A DNA stretch of 64,000 nt from Conexibacter sp. SYSU D00693 (GTDB taxonomy: Bacteria; Actinomycetota; Thermoleophilia; Solirubrobacterales; Solirubrobacteraceae), in NCBI RefSeq assembly GCF_017084525.1, contig NZ_CP070950.1, forward strand, positions 2,294,001-2,358,000, given 5' to 3'. The notes beneath the pieces are model-generated. The model was given only the letters and a program-made list of their open reading frames with translations, was not told where the DNA came from and did no database searches. Both the position numbers and the translations under genes were made by a program. Positions 1-7,607 of the stretch are shown piece after piece; within the stretch, counting starts at the first letter, position 1, and every line of letters begins with the position of its first letter.

Positions 1-2
1 TC

Positions 3-344
3 CTCACGACCCTCCTGCGCGCCGACCGGCGCGGCGAGGTGCGCGTCGCCACGATCCAGTCGCCGGAGGGCCAGCGCCTGCTCGCCGACCTGCCCCCGGA
101 GCGCCGCCTGGCGTCGTGGCACGTGGTGCTCGACGACGGCCGGCGCCTCTCGGGCGGGGAGGCCCTCACCGCGGCGCTGCGCGAGCTCGGTCCGGCGACC
201 AGGCCGCTCGGTGCCCTCACGGGCGCGATGCCCGGCGTGACCGACCGGTCCTACCGGTGGGTCGCCGGGCACCGGCGCCTGCTCTCGCGGCCGATCCCGC
301 GCGCGCTCAAGGAGCGCGCCCGCGATCAGCTCGCCCGCCGGTAG
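3..344 (+). CDS. DUF393 (DCC family) thiol-disulfide oxidoreductase-like protein, 5' end missing
   Basis: This is the C-terminal ~113 residues of a DUF393/DCC protein; the start and the N-terminal DxxC..C region lie before the window. Visible family features are the TIQSPEGQ segment, SWHVVLDDG and SGGEALTAAL. The family is thioredoxin-like and predicted to be a redox protein; no substrate is known. DUF393 genes often sit beside HTTM-type membrane proteins, and one is present 1.3 kb downstream. Its last 19 bases overlap the end of the convergent methyltransferase gene. The family call is by motif recognition only. Confidence 0.75.
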   Translation, partial: LTTLLRADRRGEVRVATIQSPEGQRLLADLPPERRLASWHVVLDDGRRLSGGEALTAALRELGPATRPLGALTGAMPGVTDRSYRWVAGHRRLLSRPIPRALKERARDQLARR

Positions 345-1075
345 GTCGAGACGACCATCGGCAGCTCGGGCGCGACCTCGTGGCCGGCCCACGTCGCGTG
401 GCGGGCCTCGAGCTCCAGGCCGGCGGCCGCGGCCATCGCGTCGAGCGCGTCCGGGGCGACGAGCAGCGCCGCCTCGGAGGCCACGCGCGTGTCGCCGTCG
501 TCCACGAGCAGGTGGGCGAGCTCCCACAGACCGCCGTCGTGCAGTGTCATCTGGCTCAGCAGCGCCGTGCGCGGCGGGTCGACCGGGAACAGCCGCGTCT
601 CGGTGCGCCGGCCGTCGTGCAGGAGCGCGACGTGGTCGGGGTTGTGGGTCTCGACGACCACCGCCGCGCCCGGCGCGGCGGCCGCCGCGAGCGTGTGCAG
701 CGCGGCCTGCTGCTCCTCGCGGTGCAGCAGGATCGTCAGGGTCGCCAGCGCGCAGACGACGAGCCCGTGGCCGCCGCCGTCGCGGAAGTCGCGCAGGTCG
801 CCGAGCACCGGCTCGACGTCGCCGCCCATCCGGGCGAGCTCGGCGAGCATCTCGGGCGAGGCGTCGACGCCGACCACGCGACCGACCCGCTCGGAGAGCG
901 GGACGGCGAGGCGGCCCGTGCCGACGCCGAGCTCGAGCGGCGGACCGTCCTGCGGGCGGTGCAGCGCCGCGAGGCGCGCGACGGCCGCGTCGACCATCGC
1001 GCCCTCGCGGGGGAACAGGCGGTCGTAGAACGGCGCGAACTGCTCCCCGTAGGCCGGGGCGTGGGTGGCGCTCAC
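326..1075 (-). CDS. Class I SAM-dependent methyltransferase (candidate linaridin N-methyltransferase, CypM-like)
   Basis: A 249-aa class I methyltransferase. The SAM-binding motif LELGVGTGRL lies near residue 55, followed by the acidic VVGVDASPEML strand and a GDLRDF segment. The GTG start at 1075 is chosen because it overlaps the TGA of the upstream 184-aa gene as GTGA, showing translational coupling; longer readings would run far into that gene. In linaridin pathways the M protein dimethylates the N-terminal alpha-amine of the core peptide. Given the neighbours, this is the inferred role: methylating Ala37 of the peptides at 3716 and 3961. A small-molecule substrate cannot be excluded from sequence alone. 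Confidence 0.85.
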   Translation of the reverse strand: MSATHAPAYGEQFAPFYDRLFPREGAMVDAAVARLAALHRPQDGPPLELGVGTGRLAVPLSERVGRVVGVDASPEMLAELARMGGDVEPVLGDLRDFRDGGGHGLVVCALATLTILLHREEQQAALHTLAAAAAPGAAVVVETHNPDHVALLHDGRRTETRLFPVDPPRTALLSQMTLHDGGLWELAHLLVDDGDTRVASEAALLVAPDALDAMAAAAGLELEARHATWAGHEVAPELPMVVSTYRRAS

Positions 1076-1626
1076 GCCGGGGCCTCGTCCAGCGCGAAGA
1101 ACGGCGAGCTCAGGACGTAGTCCGGGTCGCCGCTCTCGTCGTAGCCGGTGTGGCGGGCGACCAGGAACTGGAAGCCCTTGGGCCGCGGGCCGTCGCCGTG
1201 GCGGCGCAGCACCTCGACCTCCACGCGGTTGCGCAGCAGCTCGAAGGCCACGGTCTTCGTCACGTCGGAGCTCGGCTGCCCGAGCACGGTGATGACCTCG
1301 TTGGCGACGTCGAACATCCCCTTCTCGCGGCGGCGGTCGGCGAAGAAGACGACGTGGGCCCAGCGGCGGCTCGCGATCGGCGCGGTCTCCTCCCACGGCG
1401 TCGTCGCGCCGTCCGCGGTCACGACGCGGTGCAGCAGGTGGAAGTCGTGCTGCGCGGGCTCGGGCGCGAAGAAGCGCCAGTTGGGCAGCACGAGGCCCAG
1501 GCGGTCGAAGCGCCGCAGGCCGTCGAACAGCCGGTGCGGGTGCTGGCTGGCGGCGGTGGCCAGCAGCCAGCCGCCCAGGGCGCCCGACAGGGCGACGGTG
1601 GCGCCGCGGTCAACGGGCGAGGACAT
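1072..1626 (-). CDS. 184-aa single-TM protein with FFAPEP motif (candidate linaridin L / SdpA-like partner)
   Basis: A 184-aa protein with one N-terminal hydrophobic segment (residues ~9-27) followed by a soluble domain. The motif NWRFFAPEPAQHD, then LLHRVV and PWEE, recalls the small partners found beside HTTM membrane proteins in actinobacteria, and more distantly SdpA. It overlaps the hydrolase fusion upstream by 17 nt and the methyltransferase downstream by 4 nt, so the three are one translationally coupled unit. In linaridin clusters a small membrane protein L works with H in modifying the core; I infer that role from size, topology and context. I see no recognisable catalytic motif. Confidence 0.7.
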   Translation of the reverse strand: MSSPVDRGATVALSGALGGWLLATAASQHPHRLFDGLRRFDRLGLVLPNWRFFAPEPAQHDFHLLHRVVTADGATTPWEETAPIASRRWAHVVFFADRRREKGMFDVANEVITVLGQPSSDVTKTVAFELLRNRVEVEVLRRHGDGPRPKGFQFLVARHTGYDESGDPDYVLSSPFFALDEAPA

Positions 1627-3499
1627 GGATGCGCTCCTCTCGGTCGGTGCGGTCGTGGTCGGTGGTGGTGGCCCGGCGCACGAGGTCGGCGAGGTGGCCC
1701 GCGACCTCGGTCGCGGCGCGCTCGTCGCAGACGATCCCCTCGTGGCCGACGCCCGCGACCTGCTCGTGGCGGCAGTCGCCCGACAGGCCGGCGAGCTCGC
1801 GGTGGAGGTCCAGCTGCACCGGGTCCAGCGTCGCCGTGTGCTGGGCGGTGAGCACCAGCAGCGGCAGGTCGAGCTCGGGCAGATGGCCGTCGAAGGCCTC
1901 GAACTCGCGCTCGGTGGCGGTCCACTCGCGCAGACCCGCGGCCCACATGCGCGCGTCGCGGTACTCGTCGAGGAACCGGCCGCGCACGGCCTCGGGCAGC
2001 GTGTAGTCGGGGTCCTCGACGAGGCCTCCGAGGCCGAGCGACAGCGACGGCGCGACCATCTTGAGGTTGTCCGTGACCCGCCGGCGGCCCTTGGCCTGGC
2101 GCGAGGAGCGCTCGAGCTCCCCGGGGTGGCTGGAGTCCACGAGCGCGAGGCCGCGCACGAGCTCCGGGTCGCGCAGCGCGGCGCGCATCCCGATCCACCC
2201 GCCGAGCGAGTGGCCGGCCACGACCACGCCGCGGCCCTCGCCGACGTGGCGGCACACGTCGACGAGGTCGTCGACGGACTGCTGCACGTCGTAGGGGTCG
2301 GGGGCGTGGCGGCGGCTGGCGCCGTAGCCGGCGCGCGCGTAGGTGACGACCTGGTGGCGGCCCTCGAGCGCGTCGGCCGTCCAGCGCCACAGCTGCGGCG
2401 TGGAGAGCAGGCCGTGCTCGAGCACGACGACCGGGCCCTGCGCGTCGGCCGGCCCGGTGCGGCGCAGCACGAGCTCGTTGCCCAGGCGGGTCGTCAGGAC
2501 CTCCTCGTCGGCCGCGACGCGCAGGACGCGCTTGCGGCGCTGGGCCTGGGCGGCGAAGCCGGCGGCCAGGGCGCCGGCGCCGAGCGCGGCGGTGACCTTC
2601 GGCAGCGTGTCGTCGCGCAGGCCGCGGTTGCGGCGGTCGGTCGTGTACAGCACGGCGGGGTGCATGGAGCCGAAGGCCCAGACGAAGCGGCCCAGGCCCA
2701 TGACGCGGGCGTTGACCAGGTGGAAGGCGGCCGTGCCGTGCAGCCAGGCCGGCGCGACGCGCCCGCCCCACAGGAAGACGCTCGGGAACAGACACTCCAT
2801 CCCGAGCACCGACGTGGCCAGCACGCGGCTCGTCCTCGGGAAGCGCGTGAGGAGGCGGTGCATGTCGCGGTCGCCGTACGTGCGGGTCCGCGTCACCGCC
2901 GGCAGCGCGCGCCCCGAGCGCCACGTCTCGCTGGCGACCTTCACCCAGCCGGAGGCCGCGTAGGAGAGCGTGGCCTGCAGCGCGACCGACCAGAGGACCG
3001 AGTCGACGAGCGCCGGACGGCGGTGCAGGCCACGGGCCAGCGCGGTGGCGCTGGACACGAGGAAGCCGACCTGGTCGGTGCCGTCGGTGCCGTAGTGGGC
3101 GCGGGGGTGCAGCAGGCCGGAGGTGGCGACGATCGTCGCGTCGGCCAGCGTGCGCGTCCGGCGGCCCGTCGGGGCCAGCAGCGCGAGCCCCGCGCCGATG
3201 CGCGCGAGGTGCAGCGCCTTGGTCACGGCGGGGCGCGCCACGACGTCGACGACCTTGGCCGTACGCGGGGCGACGCTGTGCAGCTTGCGCCGCGCGACGT
3301 CCCAGTCGTTGAACCCGCCGTGGGTGCGGTCCTGCGGGCGGGCGAGGTGCTCGGCGCTGGAGACGATCTGCGTGACCGCATCCAGGCGCTCCATGCGTCC
3401 GAGCGTGCGTTCGCGGGTCATGGGGGCCGGCTCGAGGATGCGGCGGACGACGTCCGCCATGCCCCCGTTCCGGCGCCAGAGGGTGGTGGCTCGACTCAT
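1610..3499 (-). CDS. Membrane-domain (HTTM-like)/alpha-beta hydrolase fusion (candidate linaridin H protein, CypH-like)
   Basis: A 629-aa fusion. Residues ~70-340 hold several hydrophobic helices with HTTM-like signatures: YAASGWVK followed by a W..G.ALP segment, then LFPSVFLWGG and a GTAAFHL...MGLGRF stretch. Residues ~370-625 are an alpha/beta hydrolase with an LEHGLLS oxyanion region, nucleophile elbow GHSLGG near residue 424, and GVGHEG supplying the histidine. This N-terminal membrane plus C-terminal hydrolase layout is what I recall for linaridin H proteins, linked to Thr dehydration and/or epimerisation of the core. ATG at 3499 is preceded by a weak GAGGG. It is divergent from the precursor genes across a 216-bp control region. 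Family recognition is good; the reaction is inferred. Confidence 0.8.
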   Translation of the reverse strand: MSRATTLWRRNGGMADVVRRILEPAPMTRERTLGRMERLDAVTQIVSSAEHLARPQDRTHGGFNDWDVARRKLHSVAPRTAKVVDVVARPAVTKALHLARIGAGLALLAPTGRRTRTLADATIVATSGLLHPRAHYGTDGTDQVGFLVSSATALARGLHRRPALVDSVLWSVALQATLSYAASGWVKVASETWRSGRALPAVTRTRTYGDRDMHRLLTRFPRTSRVLATSVLGMECLFPSVFLWGGRVAPAWLHGTAAFHLVNARVMGLGRFVWAFGSMHPAVLYTTDRRNRGLRDDTLPKVTAALGAGALAAGFAAQAQRRKRVLRVAADEEVLTTRLGNELVLRRTGPADAQGPVVVLEHGLLSTPQLWRWTADALEGRHQVVTYARAGYGASRRHAPDPYDVQQSVDDLVDVCRHVGEGRGVVVAGHSLGGWIGMRAALRDPELVRGLALVDSSHPGELERSSRQAKGRRRVTDNLKMVAPSLSLGLGGLVEDPDYTLPEAVRGRFLDEYRDARMWAAGLREWTATEREFEAFDGHLPELDLPLLVLTAQHTATLDPVQLDLHRELAGLSGDCRHEQVAGVGHEGIVCDERAATEVAGHLADLVRRATTTDHDRTDREERIHVLAR

Positions 3500-3554
3500 C
3501 ACACCCTCTCGGATACCGGGGTCGTGGGCTCCGGGAAGCGGGACGTCATCCGTC

Positions 3555-3604
3555 CGGGTGACCTCCGGGCGGTCGGGCGGCCCGAGCTTCACCCGTGCGG
3601 GTGA
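3555..3604. promoter_or_regulatory. Candidate operator: CGGGTGA half-sites between divergent peptide and modification genes
   Basis: In the 216-bp divergent region CGGGTGA occurs at 3555-3561 and again at 3598-3604, 43 bp apart (about four helical turns). The second copy forms a near-perfect palindrome with an inverted copy TCACCCG at 3589-3595. Placement between the modification genes and the precursor peptides suits a shared regulator. No clear -10/-35 pair could be assigned. The repeats are seen; the operator function is inference. Confidence 0.4.
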
Positions 3605-3715
3605 TCCTCGGCGCCGGGAGGGCATCGAGACCGCCCACGTCCGCCACTCTGGAGTGTGCAAGCACCACCACGAACCCGAGAGCGCCAAGCGCTCGGAGAG
3701 GAGTGAAGGAGCCCC

Positions 3716-3898
3716 ATGCAGACCCTCATGGACAAGGTCAACCGCGATCCCCGTCTCGACGTCGTCGGCGTCGACGACCGCGCGTCGCGCACGCTGGTCG
3801 AGCCGGAGACGAGCCCCGTCCTGGCGACCCCGGCCATCGCCGCCGGCGTCGGCCTGTTCGCCGCGGGCGTCGCGGTCGAGGAGGCGGCGGACAACTAG
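3716..3898 (+). CDS. Linaridin-like RiPP precursor peptide 1
   Basis: A 60-aa peptide with a strong Shine-Dalgarno (AAGGAG) 6 nt before ATG. Residues 1-33 are polar and charged; residues 34-39 are PVLATP, matching the linaridin PxxxTP motif; residues 40-54 are hydrophobic and Ala/Gly/Val-rich, with an acidic end EEAADN. Cypemycin is cut inside the same box, leaving an N-terminal ATP sequence. By analogy the core would be A37-N60 (24 residues, net acidic, no Cys, one Thr). It aligns without gaps over its full length to the next peptide, with about 27 of 59 positions identical. The usual linaridin FANxxLS leader motif is not visible. Confidence 0.7.
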   Translation: MQTLMDKVNRDPRLDVVGVDDRASRTLVEPETSPVLATPAIAAGVGLFAAGVAVEEAADN

Positions 3899-3960
3899 TC
3901 CGCGCCCTCCCGCGACGAACGCAGAGACCCGGAAAGACCCAGAGAGGAGCCTCACCCAGA

Positions 3961-4139
3961 TGACCAGCATCACCGACCGCATCAACGACGACGTGCGCCT
4001 CGAGGGCGTCTCCGTCGACGACCAGGAGGCCCAGGCCTTCCTGACGTCGGAGACCGTCCCCGTCCTCGCGACCCCCGCGGTCGCGGGCGCCGTCACGCTC
4101 GTCGCCGCCGGCGCCGCCTACGGCCAGGCGATCGACTGA
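3961..4139 (+). CDS. Linaridin-like RiPP precursor peptide 2
   Basis: A 59-aa paralogue of the peptide at 3716, 62 nt downstream, with a GAGGAG ribosome site. Shared positions include R13-L14, V19-D20-D21, E31-T32, and P34 through A40 (PVLATPA), then a hydrophobic tail with AAG at 49-51. The predicted core is A37-D59: 23 residues, no Cys, Thr at core positions 2 and 10. Leader identity is concentrated around residues 13-21 (RL..V.VDD), which may be the recognition element. The core differs mainly in its C-terminal third (YGQAID against VEEAADN). Two related cores served by one modification set is common in RiPP loci. Confidence 0.7.
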
Positions 4140-4157
4140 GCGACCAGCTCGCACCCG

Positions 4158-4183
4158 CGGCGGGCGCCCCTCGGCGCCCGCCG
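4158..4183 (+). terminator. Strong 11-bp hairpin between precursor 2 and the exporter gene (candidate attenuator)
   Basis: Perfect inverted repeat CGGCGGGCGCC (4158-4168) and its complement (4173-4183) with loop CCTC, 19 nt after the precursor 2 stop codon and before the exporter start. There is no T-run. In RiPP operons such a structure can lower transporter expression relative to peptide or protect the peptide mRNA 3' end; which applies here is inference. Confidence 0.6.
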
Positions 4184-4210
4184 GCGCGGGAGCTCACGCT
4201 CGGCGAGACC

Positions 4211-5965
4211 GTGCGCGAGCTCCGCGCGTACCTGGGCGGGAACGTCGCCGCACTCACGTGCGGCGGCGTCCTGCTCGTCCTGGCCTCGGTGCTCGGGCTG
4301 CTGCAGCCCCTCGGCGCCCGCTGGGTCCTCGACCGGCTCGCCGCCGGCGACGGCCTGCTCGCGCCGATCCTCGTGCTGTGCGGCCTGGTGGTCTGCGCGA
4401 CCGCCGCGCTGGGGGTCGGGACCTTCCTCATGCTCCGCAGCGCGGAGGCCGTCGTCCTCGCTGGACGGCTGGGGCTGGTGCGCCGCATCCTGCGCCTGAC
4501 CATGGGCGCCATGGGCCGGCAGGCGCCCGGCGACCTGCTCGCGCGGGTGACGGGCGACACGACGCTGCTGCGCGCGATCACCGTGCAGGCCGCGACGCAG
4601 GCGCTCATGGGGGCCACCACGCTCGGTGGCGCGCTCGTGCTGATGGGCGTCGTCGACCTCGTCCTGCTGGCCACCGTCCTGACCGTGGTGCTCGCCCTCG
4701 GCGGCGCGATGCTCCTCGTGCTCCCGCGCGTGCGCCGCGCGGCCGCCGAGACGCAGGAGGCGGTCGGCGAGGTCGGCAGCCGCCTCGAGCGCGCGCTCGG
4801 CGCCTTCGTCCTCGTCAAGAGCTCGGGCACCGAGGAGCGCGAGCTCGCGCGCATCGGCGCCGCCGCCGAGGACGCGCGCCGCGGCGGCACGCGGCTGGCG
4901 GGCTGGACCGCCCTCGCCGGGTCGGCCAGCGGCATCGCCTCGCAGGTGACCTTCCTCGTGGTCCTCGCCGTCGGCGGGCTGCGCGTCCAGGCGGGCGCGA
5001 TGAGCGCCAGCGACCTCATCGCCTTCCTGCTCTACGTCTTCTTCCTCACCGCCCCCGTGCTGCAGCTCATCAACGCCAGCACCTACTTCCAGGCCGGCCG
5101 CGCCGCCCTCGGGCGGATCTCCGCGGTGCAGGACCTGGAGGCCGAGGACCCTGGCGCCCCGACCCCTCCCGCGCGGCGCTGGTGGTCCTCGCGCCCCGCG
5201 TCCGTGCGCCTCGAGGACGTGCGCTTCACCTACCCCGGCGCGCGGGAGCCGGCGCTGGACGGCCTCGACCTCGACGTCCCCGCCGGTGGCCTCACCGCCC
5301 TCGTCGGCTCGTCGGGCGCGGGCAAGTCGACGCTCTTCGCGCTGCTGCAGCGCTTCCACCATCCCGACGAGGGCCGCGTCCTGGTCGACGGGCGCGACGC
5401 GCGCACGTGGCCGCTGGCCGACCTGCGGGCGACGACCGCCTACGTCGACCAGCGCGCGCCGGTCATGGCGGGGACGCTGCGCGAGAACCTGACCTACGCC
5501 GTGCCGGAGGCCACGGACGCCGACGTGCGCGACGCCGTCGCCGCCTGCCGCCTCGAGTCGGTGCTCGAGCGCCTCGGCGGCGACCTCGACGCGGAGGTCG
5601 CCAGCGCCGGCAGCTCGCTGTCGGGCGGCGAGCGCCAGCGCATCGCCGTGGCCCGCGCGCTGCTCCAGCGCCCGCGGCTGCTGCTGCTCGACGAGGTCAC
5701 CTCGCAGCTCGACGCGGCCAACGAGGCGGCGCTGCGCGACGTGGTCGCCGAGGTGGCGCGGCGCACGACGGTGCTCGTCGCGGCCCACCGGCTGTCGACG
5801 ATCCGCCAGGCCGACCGCATCGTCGTCCTCCAGGACGGCCGCGTGCGGGCCACCGGCACGCACGCGGAGCTCGCGGCCGTCGACGCGCTCTACCGGGAGT
5901 TCACGGCGACCGCCGCCGGCTCCCGCGCGGGCAGCGACGGCGGCGTCCCGACGTCGCCGAGGTAG
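4211..5965 (+). CDS. ABC exporter, fused membrane and ATPase domains (candidate linaridin exporter, CypT-like)
   Basis: A 584-aa half-transporter of the MsbA/MdlB type. Residues ~15-290 hold six predicted TM helices. The ATPase domain has Walker A GSSGAGKST (~366), signature LSGGERQR (~471), Walker B LLLLDE followed by VTSQLD (~493) and H-loop AAHRLS. No N-terminal C39 peptidase domain is present, so leader removal must be done elsewhere. The GTG at 4211 is the only in-frame start after the precursor 2 stop. Immediately following the peptide genes, it most likely exports their matured products. Its last 76 bases overlap the end of the convergent LuxR-type gene. Confidence 0.92.
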   Translation: MRELRAYLGGNVAALTCGGVLLVLASVLGLLQPLGARWVLDRLAAGDGLLAPILVLCGLVVCATAALGVGTFLMLRSAEAVVLAGRLGLVRRILRLTMGAMGRQAPGDLLARVTGDTTLLRAITVQAATQALMGATTLGGALVLMGVVDLVLLATVLTVVLALGGAMLLVLPRVRRAAAETQEAVGEVGSRLERALGAFVLVKSSGTEERELARIGAAAEDARRGGTRLAGWTALAGSASGIASQVTFLVVLAVGGLRVQAGAMSASDLIAFLLYVFFLTAPVLQLINASTYFQAGRAALGRISAVQDLEAEDPGAPTPPARRWWSSRPASVRLEDVRFTYPGAREPALDGLDLDVPAGGLTALVGSSGAGKSTLFALLQRFHHPDEGRVLVDGRDARTWPLADLRATTAYVDQRAPVMAGTLRENLTYAVPEATDADVRDAVAACRLESVLERLGGDLDAEVASAGSSLSGGERQRIAVARALLQRPRLLLLDEVTSQLDAANEAALRDVVAEVARRTTVLVAAHRLSTIRQADRIVVLQDGRVRATGTHAELAAVDALYREFTATAAGSRAGSDGGVPTSPR

Positions 5966-6546
5966 AGGGCGATCGCCTCGCCGCGCGAGTTGACGCCGAG
6001 CTTGCGGTAGATCTTGCGCAGGTGCGTCTTCACGGTGTCCTCGGACACCACGAACTGCCCGGCGATCGCCTTGTTGCTGAGGCCCTGCGACAGCGCGCGC
6101 AGCACCTCGTGCTCGCGGCGGGTGAGGACGCCGGCCGGCCCCGCGAAGGCCTCGTCGATCGGCGCGGGCGCGGGCCGCGGCGTGGCGCGCAGCAGCTGGG
6201 TGAGCGCGCGGCGCAGCTGGCGCGGCGAGCTGTGCAGCGGCAGGAAGACGACGTCGCGCCGGCGGCGGCGCGTCGCGTGCGCGAGCACCTGGTAGCCGGC
6301 GCCGGGCAGGAGGACCAGCGCACGGCAGCCGGCGGGCAGCTCGCCGAGCTCCTCGAGCACCTGCTCGCCGCTGGCCGCGCACGGCGCGGCGAGGACCAGC
6401 CGCGCGCCCTTGCGCCGGACGACGCGCGCGACGGCGGCCGGGTCGTCGAGCTCGGCCACCACCTCGAGCGGCGGCGTGGAGCCGATCCGCGACAGGCCGG
6501 TGCGCAGGACGTAGCTCTCGCTCACCACGACGACCGGCTGGACCAC
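5890..6546 (-). CDS. LuxR-type regulator with pseudo-receiver domain
   Basis: A 218-aa protein. The C-terminal ~65 residues are a clear LuxR/NarL HTH (LTRREHEVLRAL, then SNKAIA, VSEDTVKTHLRKIYRKLGV). The N-terminal ~125 residues fold like a receiver, but the strand that normally ends in the phosphorylatable Asp reads LVLAAPCAAS, so phosphorylation at the usual site is not expected. The GTG at 6546 lies 2 nt after the stop of the permease gene, so it is transcribed with the ABC pair. It could control the efflux pair or the peptide locus; no target can be assigned. Confidence 0.85.
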   Translation of the reverse strand: MVQPVVVVSESYVLRTGLSRIGSTPPLEVVAELDDPAAVARVVRRKGARLVLAAPCAASGEQVLEELGELPAGCRALVLLPGAGYQVLAHATRRRRRDVVFLPLHSSPRQLRRALTQLLRATPRPAPAPIDEAFAGPAGVLTRREHEVLRALSQGLSNKAIAGQFVVSEDTVKTHLRKIYRKLGVNSRGEAIALYLGDVGTPPSLPAREPAAVAVNSR

Positions 6547-6548
6547 GG

Positions 6549-7607
6549 TCAGAGCTCCCGGCGCGTCGCGATGCGCGCGAGCACGGCGTAGCCGGCCACC
6601 GCCCACACGGCGATCACCGCCCAGGCCGCGGCCCCGGCGTCGAACGGCCGCTCGGCCGACAGGGCGTCGCCCATCAGCCGCGTGGCCTGGCTGAAGGGCA
6701 GGAGGTCGAGCACCGTCGCGAACCAGCCGGTCTCCACGAAGAAGACGGCCAGGGCGAGGCCGAGCAGCGGGATGAGCGCGAAGCCGCCGTAGGTGTTGAT
6801 CGCGTTGGCGTTGGCGACGAGCAGGCCGAGCAGCAGGCCGAAGCCCACGAGGCTCACGACCAGGCCGACGTTGGCGGCGACGAAGAGGACGGGGTCCTCG
6901 ACGTCCAGGCTCGTCAGCACGACGGAGAGGACCACCCCCACGGCGGTGTAGACCACCCCCGCCACCGCCTTGGCGGTCAGGACCTCCGGACCGGTCGCGG
7001 CGAGGCGCAGTGCGCCAAAGGTGCCCGTCTCGAGCTCCTCGGCCATCTGCATCGGCACGACCATCATCGCCACGAAGGTCGCCAGCAGGAGGATCGCGAT
7101 CAGGACGGTGAACGCCCGCTGGCCCACGACGTCGATCGGGTCGCGATCGGCCAGGCGCAGCGCCGAGACCTGCACGTCGGTCGCGGGCGGCCGGCCCGTC
7201 GCGCGCGCCAGCGCGTCGGGCACCAGCGCGACGACCGACTGCGCCGTCGGGCTCGCGTCCGGGGGGACGAGGACCTGGGCGGTGGGCCGTCGCCCCTCGC
7301 GCACGACGACGGCGAACTCGGCGTCGTCGTCGCGCACGAGCCGCTCGGCGGCCTCGCGCGAGGAGGCGTTGCGCAGCTCGAGCTCGACGCTGCGCCCGGC
7401 CGCTCGCTGGAGCTCCCGCGAGACCCCCACGTCCGCCCGGTCGACCATCGCCACCTCGGCGGTGGGCAGCTCGTCCTGGTCGTCGGTCGTGGCGTTGTAG
7501 AAGATCGCCATCGCGATCGGCAGGAGGAGCAGGACGAGCACGCGGCCGTCGCGGACCGCGTCCTGCAGGTCCTTGAGGAGGATCGCGACGACGCGCCGGG
7601 CGCTCAT
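6549..7607 (-). CDS. ABC-2 type permease (NatB-like)
   Basis: A 352-aa integral membrane protein. It has one N-terminal TM (~24-40), a large extracytoplasmic domain (~45-170), then about five TM helices, the layout of ABC-2 permeases such as NatB/YhaP. MAEELETGTFGALRL after TM2 is typical of the family. The start overlaps the stop of the ATPase gene by 4 nt (ATGA). With that ATPase it should form an exporter of drugs, lipids or peptides. Self-protection against the peptides encoded 2.5 kb away is one possibility, by position only. Confidence 0.88.
   Translation of the reverse strand: MSARRVVAILLKDLQDAVRDGRVLVLLLLPIAMAIFYNATTDDQDELPTAEVAMVDRADVGVSRELQRAAGRSVELELRNASSREAAERLVRDDDAEFAVVVREGRRPTAQVLVPPDASPTAQSVVALVPDALARATGRPPATDVQVSALRLADRDPIDVVGQRAFTVLIAILLLATFVAMMVVPMQMAEELETGTFGALRLAATGPEVLTAKAVAGVVYTAVGVVLSVVLTSLDVEDPVLFVAANVGLVVSLVGFGLLLGLLVANANAINTYGGFALIPLLGLALAVFFVETGWFATVLDLLPFSQATRLMGDALSAERPFDAGAAAWAVIAVWAVAGYAVLARIATRREL

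Noticed and set aside
1072-3499. SDP-type (SdpABC) toxin production locus
   Set aside because: HTTM-like and SdpA-like features fit partly, but the hydrolase fusion, methyltransferase, PxxxTP box and ABC exporter fit linaridin logic better; kept only as an alternative.
1148-3604. Long open frame on the plus strand (818 codons)
   Set aside because: It lies opposite the membrane/hydrolase fusion; its translation is Arg/Ala/Val-rich low-complexity sequence typical of antisense frames in GC-rich DNA.
3716-4139. Reading the two small peptides as a toxin-antitoxin pair or as chance ORFs
   Set aside because: They are paralogous to each other, both have good ribosome sites, and are followed by an exporter; toxin-antitoxin pairs are not self-similar, and chance ORFs would not align without gaps.
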